Shown here piece by piece: positions 41,694-50,476 of a stretch of 64,000 nt of DNA (position 1 is its first letter; every line of letters begins with the position of its first letter). Under the pieces are notes generated by a model that was not told the DNA's origin, searched no databases, and saw only the letters and a program-made list of their open reading frames with translations. The stretch is from Streptomyces rubellomurinus. Its GTDB lineage: Bacteria; Actinomycetota; Actinomycetes; Streptomycetales; Streptomycetaceae. The translations under genes and the position numbers were made by a program. Where the stretch lies: contig NZ_JZKH01000029.1 in NCBI RefSeq assembly GCF_000961885.1, forward strand, positions 1-64,000. The letters are read 5' to 3'.

Positions 41694-42356
41694 GTGACCA
41701 GCCTCGCCCTCGGCCCGTCCTGGCTCGATCCGACCCACCTGATCTCCACCTTCGGCCTGATCGGCATCCTGGTCGTCGTCTTCGCCGAGTCCGGCCTGCT
41801 GATCGGCTTCTTCCTGCCGGGGGACTCGCTGCTGTTCACCACCGGCCTGCTGGTGGCCGGCGGCAGCCACCTGCACCAGCCGCTCTGGCTGGTCTGCGCG
41901 CTGATCGTGGCCGCCGCCGTCGCCGGGGACCAGGTCGGCTACCTGTTCGGCCGCAAGGTCGGGCCGAGCCTGTTCCGCCGCCCCGACTCCCGGCTGTTCA
42001 AGCAGGAGAACGTCGAGAAGGCCGCGGCCTTCTTCGACCGGCACGGCCCGAAGGCGATCGTGCTGGCCCGCTTCGTGCCGATCGTGCGCACCTTCACCCC
42101 GATCGTCGCCGGGGTGAGCCGGATGAACTACCGGCTCTTCGTGGTCTACAACCTGGTCGGCGGGCTGCTCTGGGGCGCCGGCGTGACGGTGCTCGGCTAC
42201 TTCCTCGGGCGGATCGCCTTCGTCCGGGACAACATCGAGGCCATCCTGATCGCCATCGTGCTGCTCTCGGTGGTCCCGGTGGCGGTCGAACTGCTGCGGG
42301 CCCGCCGTTCCGGCAGGTCGTCCACGGCCGCCGACGCCCACCACCACGCCGGGTAG
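41694..42356 (+). CDS. DedA-family membrane protein
   Basis: 220 residues, four to five membrane segments. Family signatures FFLPGDSLLF near 40-50, GDQVGYLFGRKVG near 80-92 and RFVPIVRTFTPIVAGVSRMN near 120-140. DedA proteins are linked to lipid flipping (undecaprenyl phosphate/PE) and envelope homeostasis. Start GTG with CCAGGAG. Confidence 0.93.
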   Translation: MTSLALGPSWLDPTHLISTFGLIGILVVVFAESGLLIGFFLPGDSLLFTTGLLVAGGSHLHQPLWLVCALIVAAAVAGDQVGYLFGRKVGPSLFRRPDSRLFKQENVEKAAAFFDRHGPKAIVLARFVPIVRTFTPIVAGVSRMNYRLFVVYNLVGGLLWGAGVTVLGYFLGRIAFVRDNIEAILIAIVLLSVVPVAVELLRARRSGRSSTAADAHHHAG

Positions 42357-42476
42357 GCACCCGCCGGGCCGGCCGCCCGACACCCCGGACATGTGCGTCG
42401 AGCAGTTCGATCAGGCAAGGTGTCATCAGCGATCGAACAGTGGCCGGGCGGCCACCAGGGGCGGCGAGGAGCGGAA

Positions 42477-44432
42477 GTGCCTAAGCGGGGCCGACCGGGT
42501 GCGGGCAAGCGGACGAGGGGAGGCCGGGCGGTCCGTCAGGCGCGGCAGGCGCCGCCGAAGCCGGTGACCCCCGCCGAGGCGCCGCCCACCGAGGGTCTGC
42601 TGGGCCACCCGGCGCCGGTCGTCGAGCCCACCGTCGTCATCCCGCTCGTCCCGCCCGTGCCCGAGACCAAGGGCCTGCTGGCCCCGGAGCCGGCCCCGGA
42701 GCCGGAGCCGGCCCCGGAGCCGGAGCCGGAGCCGGAGCCCGGGCCGCACCCCTCGCTGACCGTCGACCAGGCCGTGGACCGGCCCGCTGACCGGCCCGCC
42801 GACCGGCCCGCCGGCCAGCCCGCCGACCGGCCCGCCGGCCAGCCCGCCGACCGGGCCGCGGCGGACGCCGCCGCGGCCGCCGTCGAGGCCCGCCCGGCCC
42901 GGCGCCGCTCGGTCGCCGAGGACACCCTCACCCCCGAGGAGTGGCGGGCGGCCGGCTACACCCCGCCCACCGGCATCCCGATCCCGGACCTCACCGCCGG
43001 CGCCCCCGGCGAGGCACCCTGGCCGGACCGGATGCGCACCCTGCTGCGCACGCCGATGTCCGAGCGCCCGTCCTTCGAGCGCACCGCCCGCGAACTGCAC
43101 CCCTCGGCCGGCGTCACCCGCAACGTCCCCCGCATCCTCGACCTGACGCTGCGCATCGGCGAGCTGCTGCTGGCCAGCGGCGAGGCCGCCGAGGACGTCG
43201 AGGCGGCGATGCTCGGCATCGCCCACGCCTACCGGCTGGACCGCTGCGAGCCGCAGGTCACCTTCACCCTGATCGGCATCTCGCACCAGCCCTCGCTGGT
43301 CGAGCCGCCGGTCACCGCCGACCGCGTGGTGCGCCGCCGCACCTCCGACTACACCCGGCTGAACGCGGTGTACGAGCTGGTCGCGGACATCACCGCGGAG
43401 AAGGTGACGGTCAACGACGCCTACCGCCGGCTCGCCGAGATCCGCCGCAACCGGCACCCGTACCCGGCCTGGCTGCTCGCCCTGACCACCGGTCTGCTGG
43501 CCGGCGCCGCCACCTTCCTGGTCGGCGGGAAGGCCGACGACAAGGCCTGGCTGGTCTTCGCGAGCGCCTTCATCGCGGCCGTGCTCGGCGACCGGCTGGC
43601 CTCCGTGCTGGCCCGCCGCCGGCTGCCGGAGTTCTACCAGTTCGTGGCGGCCGCGATGCCCGCCGCCGCCTCCGGGATCGTGCTCTCCTTCAACGACTGG
43701 GGCCTGCGCGGCTCGGTGGTGATCACCGGTGGCCTGTTCGCGCTGCTGCCCGGGCGCGCCCTGGTCGCCGCCGTCCAGGACGGCCTGACGGGCTTCTACA
43801 TCACCGCCGCGGCCCGCCTGCTGGAGGTGATCTACCTGGTCGCGGGCATCGTGATCGGCGTGATGGTGATCCTCTACCTCGGCGTCGGCTTCGAGGCGAA
43901 GCTGCGCCCGGACGAGAGCCTGGTGGGGATCAGCTACCCGCCGGTCCAGATGGTCGCGGCGATGCTGCTGACCCTGGCCTTCGCGATGCTGCTGCAGACC
44001 GACCGCCGCACGCTGCCGCTGGTCACGGTCAACAGCGGCATCGGCTGGGCCAGCTACGGCGCGCTGGTGTACAACGCGGGCGTCAACCCGATCGCCGCCA
44101 CCGGCGTGGCGGCCGGTCTGGTCGGCCTCTTCGGCCAGCTGATGGCGCGTTCGCGCAACGGTTCGGCGCTGCCGTACGTGACCGCCGCGATCGGCCCGCT
44201 GATGCCCGGTTCGGCGCTCTACCTCGGGATGCTCGCCTTCGCCCAGGGGCACTCCGGCGCCGGCCTGGTGTCGGTCTTCCGGGCGGCGGCGATCGCGATG
44301 GCGCTGGCGATCGGGGTGAACCTCGGTGGGGAGATCGCCCGACTCTTCCTGAAGCTGCCGGTCGGCGCCGAGCTCCCGTCCCTCTACCCGGTGGTGCCGC
44401 GCCGCGCGGCCAAGCGCACCCGGGGGTTCTGA
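42477..44432 (+). CDS. ThrE-type threonine/serine exporter with disordered N-terminus
   Basis: 651 residues. First ~160 residues are low-complexity: Pro/Glu (PEPEPEPEPGPH) and DRPADRPAGQ repeats. Then a DUF1212/ThrE soluble part (~190-340) and about ten membrane segments (~350-640), including the signature GRALVAAVQDGLTGFYITAA. ThrE exports threonine and serine in Corynebacterium. Start GTG has GAGGAG about 10 nt upstream; longer in-frame extension rejected. Confidence 0.85.
   Translation: MPKRGRPGAGKRTRGGRAVRQARQAPPKPVTPAEAPPTEGLLGHPAPVVEPTVVIPLVPPVPETKGLLAPEPAPEPEPAPEPEPEPEPGPHPSLTVDQAVDRPADRPADRPAGQPADRPAGQPADRAAADAAAAAVEARPARRRSVAEDTLTPEEWRAAGYTPPTGIPIPDLTAGAPGEAPWPDRMRTLLRTPMSERPSFERTARELHPSAGVTRNVPRILDLTLRIGELLLASGEAAEDVEAAMLGIAHAYRLDRCEPQVTFTLIGISHQPSLVEPPVTADRVVRRRTSDYTRLNAVYELVADITAEKVTVNDAYRRLAEIRRNRHPYPAWLLALTTGLLAGAATFLVGGKADDKAWLVFASAFIAAVLGDRLASVLARRRLPEFYQFVAAAMPAAASGIVLSFNDWGLRGSVVITGGLFALLPGRALVAAVQDGLTGFYITAAARLLEVIYLVAGIVIGVMVILYLGVGFEAKLRPDESLVGISYPPVQMVAAMLLTLAFAMLLQTDRRTLPLVTVNSGIGWASYGALVYNAGVNPIAATGVAAGLVGLFGQLMARSRNGSALPYVTAAIGPLMPGSALYLGMLAFAQGHSGAGLVSVFRAAAIAMALAIGVNLGGEIARLFLKLPVGAELPSLYPVVPRRAAKRTRGF
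42690..42862 (+). repeat. Coding repeats (PEPEPE and DRPAGQPA units)
   Basis: GAGCCGGAGCCG and GACCGGCCCGCCGGCCAGCC units within the exporter leader. Confidence 0.75.
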
Positions 44433-44522
44433 CCGCGCGTTGAGCCCGGTGTTGGAGGCCTGTTGGGCTCCGGGCCATGTTCCCGCAGGCAGGACGCAGG
44501 ACCAGGAACGAAGGTAAGAGGC

Positions 44523-45620
44523 ATGACCACACTGCTGGACGGCTACCGCGAGCACATCGTCGCCGCGCACAAACAGCCGCTGTTCCTGCTGCTGGTCGGC
44601 TTCATCACGTCCTTCGTCTTCATCCGGTTCAGCGTGCGGATGATCCGCGCCCAGGTCCGCTGGTGGCCGGGCAACGTGACCCCCGGCGGCCTGCACATCC
44701 ACCACATGGTGTTCGGCCTGGGCTTCCTGCTGCTCGGCGGCATCGGCGTGTTCGCCACCTACGGCGGGCACCCGTGGATCGACTGGTTCGGGCTGGCGTT
44801 CGGCATCGGCTGCGGCCTGGTGCTGGACGAGTTCGCGCTGATCCTGCACCTGGACGACGTGTACTGGAGCGAGCAGGGCCGCAAGTCGGTGGACGCGGTG
44901 ATCTTCGGCATCCTGTTCACCGCCCTGCTGCTGGTCGGGTACGTGCCGCTCGGCGTGGTGCCCGGCGAGGAGACCAGGTGGGGGCTGGTCACGGTGATCT
45001 CGGTGAACGCGCTGGCCTCGGTGGTCACCCTGTTCAAGGGCAAGGTGTGGACGGGCCTGCTCGGCATCATGGTCCCCGGCCTGTCCTGGATCGGGGCGGT
45101 CCGGCTGGCCCGCCCGAGCAGCCCGTGGGCCCGCTGGCGGTACGCCGCGCGCCCCCGCCGCCGGGCGCGCGCGCTCCGGCGCGAACGCCTGCTGCACCGG
45201 CGCGCGTACCGGGCCCGCACCTGGCTTTTCGACCTGATCGCCGGCGCCCCCGACAAGGTCCCCGCCAACCACCCGGCGGCCCACCGGGTGGCCGAGCGGA
45301 TGGCCGCCCGGGCCACCGCCCACCTCGACGCGCACGCCGCCCGGGCGCTGGCCCGCCGCCGCGCACGGCTCGCCGACCGCCGCTCGGCGGCCGCCACCGG
45401 GGCCGCCACCGGCGCCGCGCCCGCCCGCCCGGCCCCGGCCGAGGGGGCGGCGTACGGGGGTTCCGGCGGCGGTCCGGGCCGGTCCCGCCGGGCGCAGCAG
45501 CTCCGCCGGACCGTCCGGGCCGGGCGCAGCCGGACGTACGCCGTGCGTCCGACCGGGCTGGAGCGCCGGCCCGAGCGACACCCCCATCTGCGGACGCGAA
45601 CCCGCCGGACGCGTCGGTAG
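44523..45620 (+). CDS. Integral membrane protein, unknown
   Basis: 365 residues: about seven membrane segments in the first ~210 (PLFLLLVGFITSFVFIRFSV; HHMVFGLGFLLLGGIGVFAT; GLAFGIGCGLVLDEFALILH) then a strongly Arg/Ala-rich basic C-terminal tail of ~150. The HIHHMVFG and DEFALILHLDD motifs sit between segments and may bind metal. ATG with GGTAAGAGG-like site. Family not named. Confidence 0.72.
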   Translation: MTTLLDGYREHIVAAHKQPLFLLLVGFITSFVFIRFSVRMIRAQVRWWPGNVTPGGLHIHHMVFGLGFLLLGGIGVFATYGGHPWIDWFGLAFGIGCGLVLDEFALILHLDDVYWSEQGRKSVDAVIFGILFTALLLVGYVPLGVVPGEETRWGLVTVISVNALASVVTLFKGKVWTGLLGIMVPGLSWIGAVRLARPSSPWARWRYAARPRRRARALRRERLLHRRAYRARTWLFDLIAGAPDKVPANHPAAHRVAERMAARATAHLDAHAARALARRRARLADRRSAAATGAATGAAPARPAPAEGAAYGGSGGGPGRSRRAQQLRRTVRAGRSRTYAVRPTGLERRPERHPHLRTRTRRTRR

Positions 45621-45739
45621 TTCGTATACCCTGGGCGCCCGGCCGGAGTTGAGCCCTGGTCGGATCATCCGATGGTCACCCGGCCGGCCGAGCGCGTTCG
45701 AGGTGTGAAACGCGTCCGAATTGAGAACATGAGCGTCGT

Positions 45740-45755
45740 GTGACCGTTCTGTCAC
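45740..45755. promoter_or_regulatory. GTGAC-N6-GTCAC inverted repeat upstream of NlpC gene
   Basis: In a 270-bp gap without a gene. Resembles but does not match the Crp consensus. Confidence 0.35.
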
Positions 45756-45891
45756 GTGATGGGATGATTCGTCGGATCCCCCGCTCCGCCGCTCGCCACC
45801 GCCGCTCCCGCCGCCCCCAGCGGCTCCCGGCCGTTGCCCGCCGCGGTCCGCAGCCGTCCCCGCGCACGTGACCCGTGAGAAGGGATGTCGC

Positions 45892-47151
45892 GTGGCGCGC
45901 AGGCTCCTGCCGACCCTCCTGTTGTCCCTCACCGGGCTGCTCGGGCTGCTGCCCGCCGCCCAGGCCGCCCCGGCGGACCCCGAACCGGCGGCCGGCCCGG
46001 CCCGGGGCGAGACCCCGTACCCGAGCACCGACGACATCGACCGCGCCCGTGCCCGGGCCGACGGCAAGGCCGCCTCGGTCACCGCCCTGGAGGCCGCGCT
46101 CACCAGTGCCCGGGCCGACCTCGACCGGGCCGGCCGGAGCGCCGAACAGGCCGTCGAGGCCTACAACGGCGCCCAGCTCGCCCTCACCCGGGCCCGCACC
46201 GAGGAGACCGCCGCCGCCGGCCGCGCCGCCACCGCCGAAGCCGCCCGCGCGGCGGCCGTCGAGGACGCCGCGCAGCTCGCCGCCGAGACGTACCGCCAGG
46301 GCGGCGGCGCCGAACTCTCCGCGATCAACGCCCTGCTCGCCGCCCGCGGCCCGCGCGAGGCGGGCGACCGGGCCGCCGTCATCAGCGTGGTCAGCCGGCG
46401 CACCCGGCAGATCCTGGACGCCGCCACCGACACCGCCGCCGAGGCCGCCCGCGCCTCCGCCGCCGCCCGGGCCGCCACCGGGGCCGCCGAACGGGCCGCC
46501 ACCGAGGTCGGCGCCGCGAAGGCCCGGGCGGAGCAGCGCCTCGCGGCGCAGCGGACCGAGGTCGCCGCGGCCGACCGGCGCCGCGAACAGCTGCTCGCCG
46601 AACTCGCCGCCGCCCGCGACACCACCGTGGAGCTCGAACGCCGCCGCCGCGAGGCCCTGGAGGAGATCGCCGCCCGTGAGGCCGCGGCCGCCGCCCGGGC
46701 CGCCGCCGAGCAGGCCGCCCGCGAGGCGGAGGCCGCCGCGGCCGCCCGGCCCGCTGCCCAGCCGCCGCCCGCCCGTCCGTGGTCCGCGGAGGGCGCGGCC
46801 GCCGCCGTCGCCTTCGCCAAGTCCAAGATCGGCCTGCCCTACGTCTGGGGCGGCGAGGGCCCGGCCGGGTACGACTGCTCGGGCCTGACCATGATGGCCT
46901 GGCGCACCGGCGGCAAACAGCTCAACCACTTCGCCGCCGACCAGTACGCCCAGTCCACTCCGGTCACCTACCGCCAGCTCCGCCCCGGCGACCTGGTCTT
47001 CTGGACCGAGACCGGCCGCGCCGCCGACATCCACCACGTCGGTCTCTACATCGGCGACGACCAGATGGTCGAGGCCCCGCGCGCCGGCATGCCGATCAAG
47101 CAGGCCAGCCTCTGGATCATGGGGACCCCGGACTACTACGCCCGGCCCTGA
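45892..47151 (+). CDS. Secreted NlpC/P60 peptidoglycan hydrolase
   Basis: 419 residues: signal peptide (RRLLPTLLLSLTGLLGLLPA, cut near AQAAP), a long coiled-coil of Ala/Arg/Glu (~60-295) and a C-terminal NlpC/P60 domain: GLPYVWGGEGPAGYDCSGLT (catalytic Cys) and DIHHVGLYIG (His). Cuts D-Glu-mDAP-type bonds in cell-wall peptides; coiled-coil probably positions or inhibits it. GTG chosen since the signal peptide begins there; an upstream GTG would add eight residues. Confidence 0.93.
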   Translation: MARRLLPTLLLSLTGLLGLLPAAQAAPADPEPAAGPARGETPYPSTDDIDRARARADGKAASVTALEAALTSARADLDRAGRSAEQAVEAYNGAQLALTRARTEETAAAGRAATAEAARAAAVEDAAQLAAETYRQGGGAELSAINALLAARGPREAGDRAAVISVVSRRTRQILDAATDTAAEAARASAAARAATGAAERAATEVGAAKARAEQRLAAQRTEVAAADRRREQLLAELAAARDTTVELERRRREALEEIAAREAAAAARAAAEQAAREAEAAAAARPAAQPPPARPWSAEGAAAAVAFAKSKIGLPYVWGGEGPAGYDCSGLTMMAWRTGGKQLNHFAADQYAQSTPVTYRQLRPGDLVFWTETGRAADIHHVGLYIGDDQMVEAPRAGMPIKQASLWIMGTPDYYARP

Positions 47152-47177
47152 GGTCCGGCCGGGGCCGGTCCCCGGTG

Positions 47178-47579
47178 CTACCGCTCGAACAGCGCCTCGA
47201 AGGGGGCGAGCGGGACGACGCCGCGGGCGGCGGCGGCGAGCGCGGGGTCGAGGGTGACCAGGGCGTCGGCCTGCAGCCGGGTCAGCGCGAGGTACTCGGC
47301 GCCGAGGGTGTCCGGCGCGTCCAGCCGCTCCGCGATCCGCCAGGCGGTGGACTGCAGCACCCGGTCGCCGAGCAGCCGCACGCGCAGCGCCCGCACCCGG
47401 ACGAGGGCCTGCTCGGCGTCCCCCGCGGTCAGCTCGCCCCGGCGGACGGCGCCGTAGAGCAGCGCCAGCAGCTGCGAGCGCAGCAGCGTCGGGGCCAGCA
47501 GCTGTCGCCCGTCCGGGAGCGGCGTGCCGTCCCGGACGAGCCGCAGGGCCACCTCCGGGGTGATCACGTACTTCGCCAC
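47178..47579 (-). CDS. PIN-like domain protein lacking the first acidic residue
   Basis: 133 residues resembling VapC-type PIN proteins in length and pattern (LLAPTLLRSQLLALLYGAVR; DTLGAEYLALTRLQADALVT; LDPALAAAA). The usual N-terminal Asp (xVxDASxxL) reads VITPEVALRL, so one of the metal ligands is Thr. No antitoxin gene adjoins it. May be inactive, or use other ligands. Confidence 0.6.
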   Translation of the reverse strand: MAKYVITPEVALRLVRDGTPLPDGRQLLAPTLLRSQLLALLYGAVRRGELTAGDAEQALVRVRALRVRLLGDRVLQSTAWRIAERLDAPDTLGAEYLALTRLQADALVTLDPALAAAARGVVPLAPFEALFER

Positions 47580-47640
47580 GGGCCTCGGGCCTCCTCGGTG
47601 CGCGGGACTTCGCGCACCAGTGAACCCCAGGGGGCGGGTC

Positions 47641-47943
47641 CTACGGCCGCAGCGCGTCCAGGTCCTCCTCCAGCTGCCGGATCCGGCGCACCGCCCGGGC
47701 GTACAGCCAGCAGACCGTCACCAGGGCGGTGATCAGGCCGGTCCGGATGACGACGGAGTTCTGCCGGGCGCAGTCGTCGTGGTAGCCGTTCCGGCCGCAG
47801 GTGTCGACGAAGGCGAGGTAGCACGTCCAGAGCCAGCCGGCCGAGACGACCAGCCACACGGCGGCGGCGCCGGCCCGGCTCGCCGTGGCGCTCCTGCGCC
47901 GCGCCCGGGCGTCCTTCTCCGCCAGCAGTTCCGCGACTCCCAT
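47641..47943 (-). CDS. Small two-TM membrane protein
   Basis: 100 residues with two hydrophobic segments (AVWLVVSAGWLWTCYLAFVD and TGLITALVTVCWLYA) and three Cys between or in them (CGRNGYHDDC). Start ATG. Related in layout to the next gene. Function unknown. Confidence 0.65.
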   Translation of the reverse strand: MGVAELLAEKDARARRRSATASRAGAAAVWLVVSAGWLWTCYLAFVDTCGRNGYHDDCARQNSVVIRTGLITALVTVCWLYARAVRRIRQLEEDLDALRP

Positions 47944-47987
47944 GGTTCCCCCGCTGTCCGCCGATCGACGATCATGACCGCCGTAGG

Positions 47988-48353
47988 CTACTCGCCCGCC
48001 GCCGCCTCGACGGCCGCCCGGCGGTCGCGCAGGGTGATCCCGAAGTGGATCCAGGCACCGGCCAGCGGGAGCGTCAGCACGGTGACGGTCACCGCGTCGC
48101 GGGTGCGGCCGGCCACGTCCTGGTCGCAGGCCTCCCGCTGCCAGCGCAGGTCCGGCTTCTCGTACAGGGCCGGGGAGCCGCAGTCGACCTCGTCCCCGAG
48201 CGCGGAGGCGTGGGCCGGGACGAACAGCAGCCCGACCGCCCAGAGCCACCCGCCGACCGCCAGCGCGGCCAGGGCCCGTACCAGGTTGCGCCGGTGGTAG
48301 TAGGCCTCCAGGCGCTGGGCGTGCTGGTAGTTGTAGATGTCGTCGCCGTCCAT
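47988..48353 (-). CDS. Small two-TM membrane protein with Cys loop
   Basis: 121 residues: cytosolic start DGDDIYNYQHAQRLEAYYHR, TM (ALAVGGWLWAVGLLFVPAH), extracytoplasmic loop with DCGSPALYEKP and REACDQD, TM (VTVTVLTLPLAGAWIHFGI). ATG start. Precedes the similar gene by about 45 bp on the same strand, so a two-gene membrane unit. Confidence 0.68.
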   Translation of the reverse strand: MDGDDIYNYQHAQRLEAYYHRRNLVRALAALAVGGWLWAVGLLFVPAHASALGDEVDCGSPALYEKPDLRWQREACDQDVAGRTRDAVTVTVLTLPLAGAWIHFGITLRDRRAAVEAAAGE

Positions 48354-48435
48354 GGCTCCCCCCGGAGACCGTTCACCGCCGTTCACCGCTCGACCGGGCC
48401 GAGCCTGCCAGACCGGCGCGCGGGCGCGCCAGGGT

Positions 48436-48458
48436 TTGTCGGTGGCGGCGGCTAGCGT
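48436..48458 (+). promoter_or_regulatory. DNA-damage-type promoter, perfect match
   Basis: TTGTCGGTG, 8 nt, TAGCGT: exact fit to TTGTCRGTG-N8-TAnnnT of PafBC-dependent RecA-independent genes, 32 nt before the GNAT start. Confidence 0.65.
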
Positions 48459-48490
48459 GGTCCGTTCCGATCGATGGCGAGGAGGGCGCG

Positions 48491-49003
48491 GTGCGACTGC
48501 GGAATGTCGAGGCGGGGGACGTGGAGGTGTATGTCCGGATGCGGTGCGACGCGGAGATGATGGCCGAGTTGGGCGGTCCGCTCCCGAGGGAGGCGGTCGA
48601 GGCGCGGCTGCGCAAGGACGTCGAGGGCGTCGCGCGGGACACCCTCTGGGCGCGGATGATCGTCGACGACGACGGGCGGACGGCCGGCGGGGTCGTGCTG
48701 TGGTCCGCGACGGAGGACGGCGTCACCGTCTCCGAGATCGGCTGGGCGGTGCTGCCCGAGTTCCAGGGGAAGGGCCTGGCCAAGGCGGCCGTGCGGCAGC
48801 TGCTCGACGAGGCCGCCCGGGACGGCCGGTGGGGCGAGATCGAGGCCAACCCCGGCGTCACCAACGGTCCGTCCAACGGGATCTGTCGGTCCCTCGGCTT
48901 CCGGCTGGTCGGCGAGCGGGACCTGGACTTCGCCGACCGGTGGCTGCGGACCAACCGCTGGATGGTCGTGGCCGGGGAGCACACCGGGGCGAGCGCCGAG
49001 TAG
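48491..49003 (+). CDS. GNAT-family acetyltransferase
   Basis: 170 residues. Acetyl-CoA loop in AVLPEFQGKGLAKAAVRQLL; strand with SEIGWAV; NGPSNGICRSLGFRLVG near the end. Start GTG with GGAGGG. Substrate unknown, but its promoter suggests induction by DNA damage. Confidence 0.9.
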   Translation: MRLRNVEAGDVEVYVRMRCDAEMMAELGGPLPREAVEARLRKDVEGVARDTLWARMIVDDDGRTAGGVVLWSATEDGVTVSEIGWAVLPEFQGKGLAKAAVRQLLDEAARDGRWGEIEANPGVTNGPSNGICRSLGFRLVGERDLDFADRWLRTNRWMVVAGEHTGASAE

Positions 49004-49059
49004 CCGGCCCGGCGCGACGCCCACGAAATAAATCGGGTGCCCCGCCCATGGAGTCGCCC

Positions 49060-49065
49060 TACGGT
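49060..49065 (+). promoter_or_regulatory. -10 box for leaderless Eis-like gene
   Basis: TACGGT with 8 nt before the ATG. Confidence 0.4.
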
Positions 49066-49073
49066 GAGGCTCC

Positions 49074-50354
49074 ATGGGCAACAGCATTGACGGGACGACC
49101 GTGGACGTCGTGAACGGGCTCACGGTCCGGGCGGTCGCCGAGGACGAAGTGGCAGCCTGGGAGCGGGCGTTGTTCCTGGGCTTCCACCGTCCGCACGCGC
49201 CGAGCGCGACCGAGCTGCGCCGCGCGGACTGGCGGCCGGGCCGCTGGCTGGCCGGCCTCGACGGCGAGCGGATGGTCGCCACCTTCCGCGGCTTCGACAC
49301 GGAGCTGACCGTGCCGGGCGGCGCCACCGTCACGGCCGACGCGATCACCAACGTGTCCGTCCTCTCCACCCACCGCCGCCGCGGCCTGCTCGGCACCATG
49401 ATGCGCCGGGAGTTGGCCGCCGCCGCCGAGCGCGGTTCGGCGGTCGCCATCCTGATCGCCGCCGAGTACCGCATCTACGGCCGGTACGGCTTCGGCCCGG
49501 CCACCCTCGGCCACGGCTGGAACATCGACCTGCAGCGCGCGCAGGGCCTGCGGGACGACCTGCCGACCGCCCCCGGCGGCCGGGTCGACTTCGTCACCAT
49601 GGCGGAACTGGCCACGATCGGCCCGGAGTTGCACGACCGCTGGCGGCTCCTCCAGCCCGGTGCGATCACCCGCTCCGAGCAGTGGTGGAAGCGCCGCACC
49701 GGCGCGGTGGTGGACCCGGCCGAGGGCTTCTCGGAGCCCTTCGCGGCCGTCCACCGGGACGCCGAGGGCACCGTCACCGGCCTGGTGACCTACCGCGTCA
49801 CCGACAGCTGGGACGGCAGCTACCCGAACTGCACGCTCAACGTCACCGATTTCCTCGCGCTCGACCTGGCGGCGGCCGCCGCGCTGTGGCGCCTGGTCCT
49901 CTCCGTCGACTGGGTGCGCAAGGTCTCGGTGTCCAACCTCGGCCCGGACGACCCGCTGCCGCTGCTGCTCAACGACCCGCGGGGGGCCACCCCGCACGCG
50001 GCCAACTCCGACTTCACCTGGGTCCGGGTGCTGGACGTCGAGGCGGCCTTCAACGCCCGGACGTACGGCCCTCCCGGCCGGGTGGTGCTGGCGGTCGAGG
50101 ACCGGCTCGGCTACGCCGCGGGCCGGTGGGCGATCGAGGTGGGGGAGGGCGGCGTCGGCCGCTGCACCCGCACCACCGACGAGGCCGATCTCGCCCTGGG
50201 AGCGAGCGAGTTGGGCTCGTTCCACCTCGGGTCCGAGACGGCCGCGCGGCTGGTCGCGGCCGGTCTGGTGACGGAGCTGCGCCCGGGCGCGGCGGCCGCC
50301 GCCGACCTGCTGCTGCGCGCCCCGCTGCGGGCCTGGACTCCGGACATCTTCTGA
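49074..50354 (+). CDS. Eis-like acetyltransferase (double GNAT + SCP-like)
   Basis: 426 residues, three-part Eis layout: first GNAT (~10-150, with STHRRRGLLGTMMRREL and AEYRIYGRYGFG), second degenerate GNAT (~160-300) and a C-terminal sterol-carrier-like domain ending in Phe, whose carboxylate serves as general base in Eis. Eis enzymes acetylate aminoglycosides and Lys; activity here is unknown. ATG, leaderless. Confidence 0.92.
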   Translation: MGNSIDGTTVDVVNGLTVRAVAEDEVAAWERALFLGFHRPHAPSATELRRADWRPGRWLAGLDGERMVATFRGFDTELTVPGGATVTADAITNVSVLSTHRRRGLLGTMMRRELAAAAERGSAVAILIAAEYRIYGRYGFGPATLGHGWNIDLQRAQGLRDDLPTAPGGRVDFVTMAELATIGPELHDRWRLLQPGAITRSEQWWKRRTGAVVDPAEGFSEPFAAVHRDAEGTVTGLVTYRVTDSWDGSYPNCTLNVTDFLALDLAAAAALWRLVLSVDWVRKVSVSNLGPDDPLPLLLNDPRGATPHAANSDFTWVRVLDVEAAFNARTYGPPGRVVLAVEDRLGYAAGRWAIEVGEGGVGRCTRTTDEADLALGASELGSFHLGSETAARLVAAGLVTELRPGAAAAADLLLRAPLRAWTPDIF

Positions 50355-50476
50355 TCCGGCGCACCCTTCGGGGGCCTTTGGGCCTCCGAGAGCTTCGGGA
50401 CCTTCGGGACCTTCGAGACCGGATCGCCGGGTGGGCGGTCCGGTCTCCGGCCTGTCCGAGTCGCGTGCGGAGCGGG

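Noticed and set aside
45740..45755. Crp site
   Set aside because: TGTGA to TCACG spacing is 8 nt, not 6, and the second half-site has a mismatch.
45621..45891. c-di-AMP (ydaO) riboswitch before the NlpC gene
   Set aside because: Riboswitches of this kind precede some actinomycete cell-wall hydrolase genes, but the conserved motifs were not found in the gap.
42426..46103. Open frame of 1225 codons on the minus strand
   Set aside because: Antisense to ThrE-type, membrane protein and NlpC genes; composition is His/Arg/Gln/Gly with no domain pattern, typical of shadow frames in GC-rich DNA.
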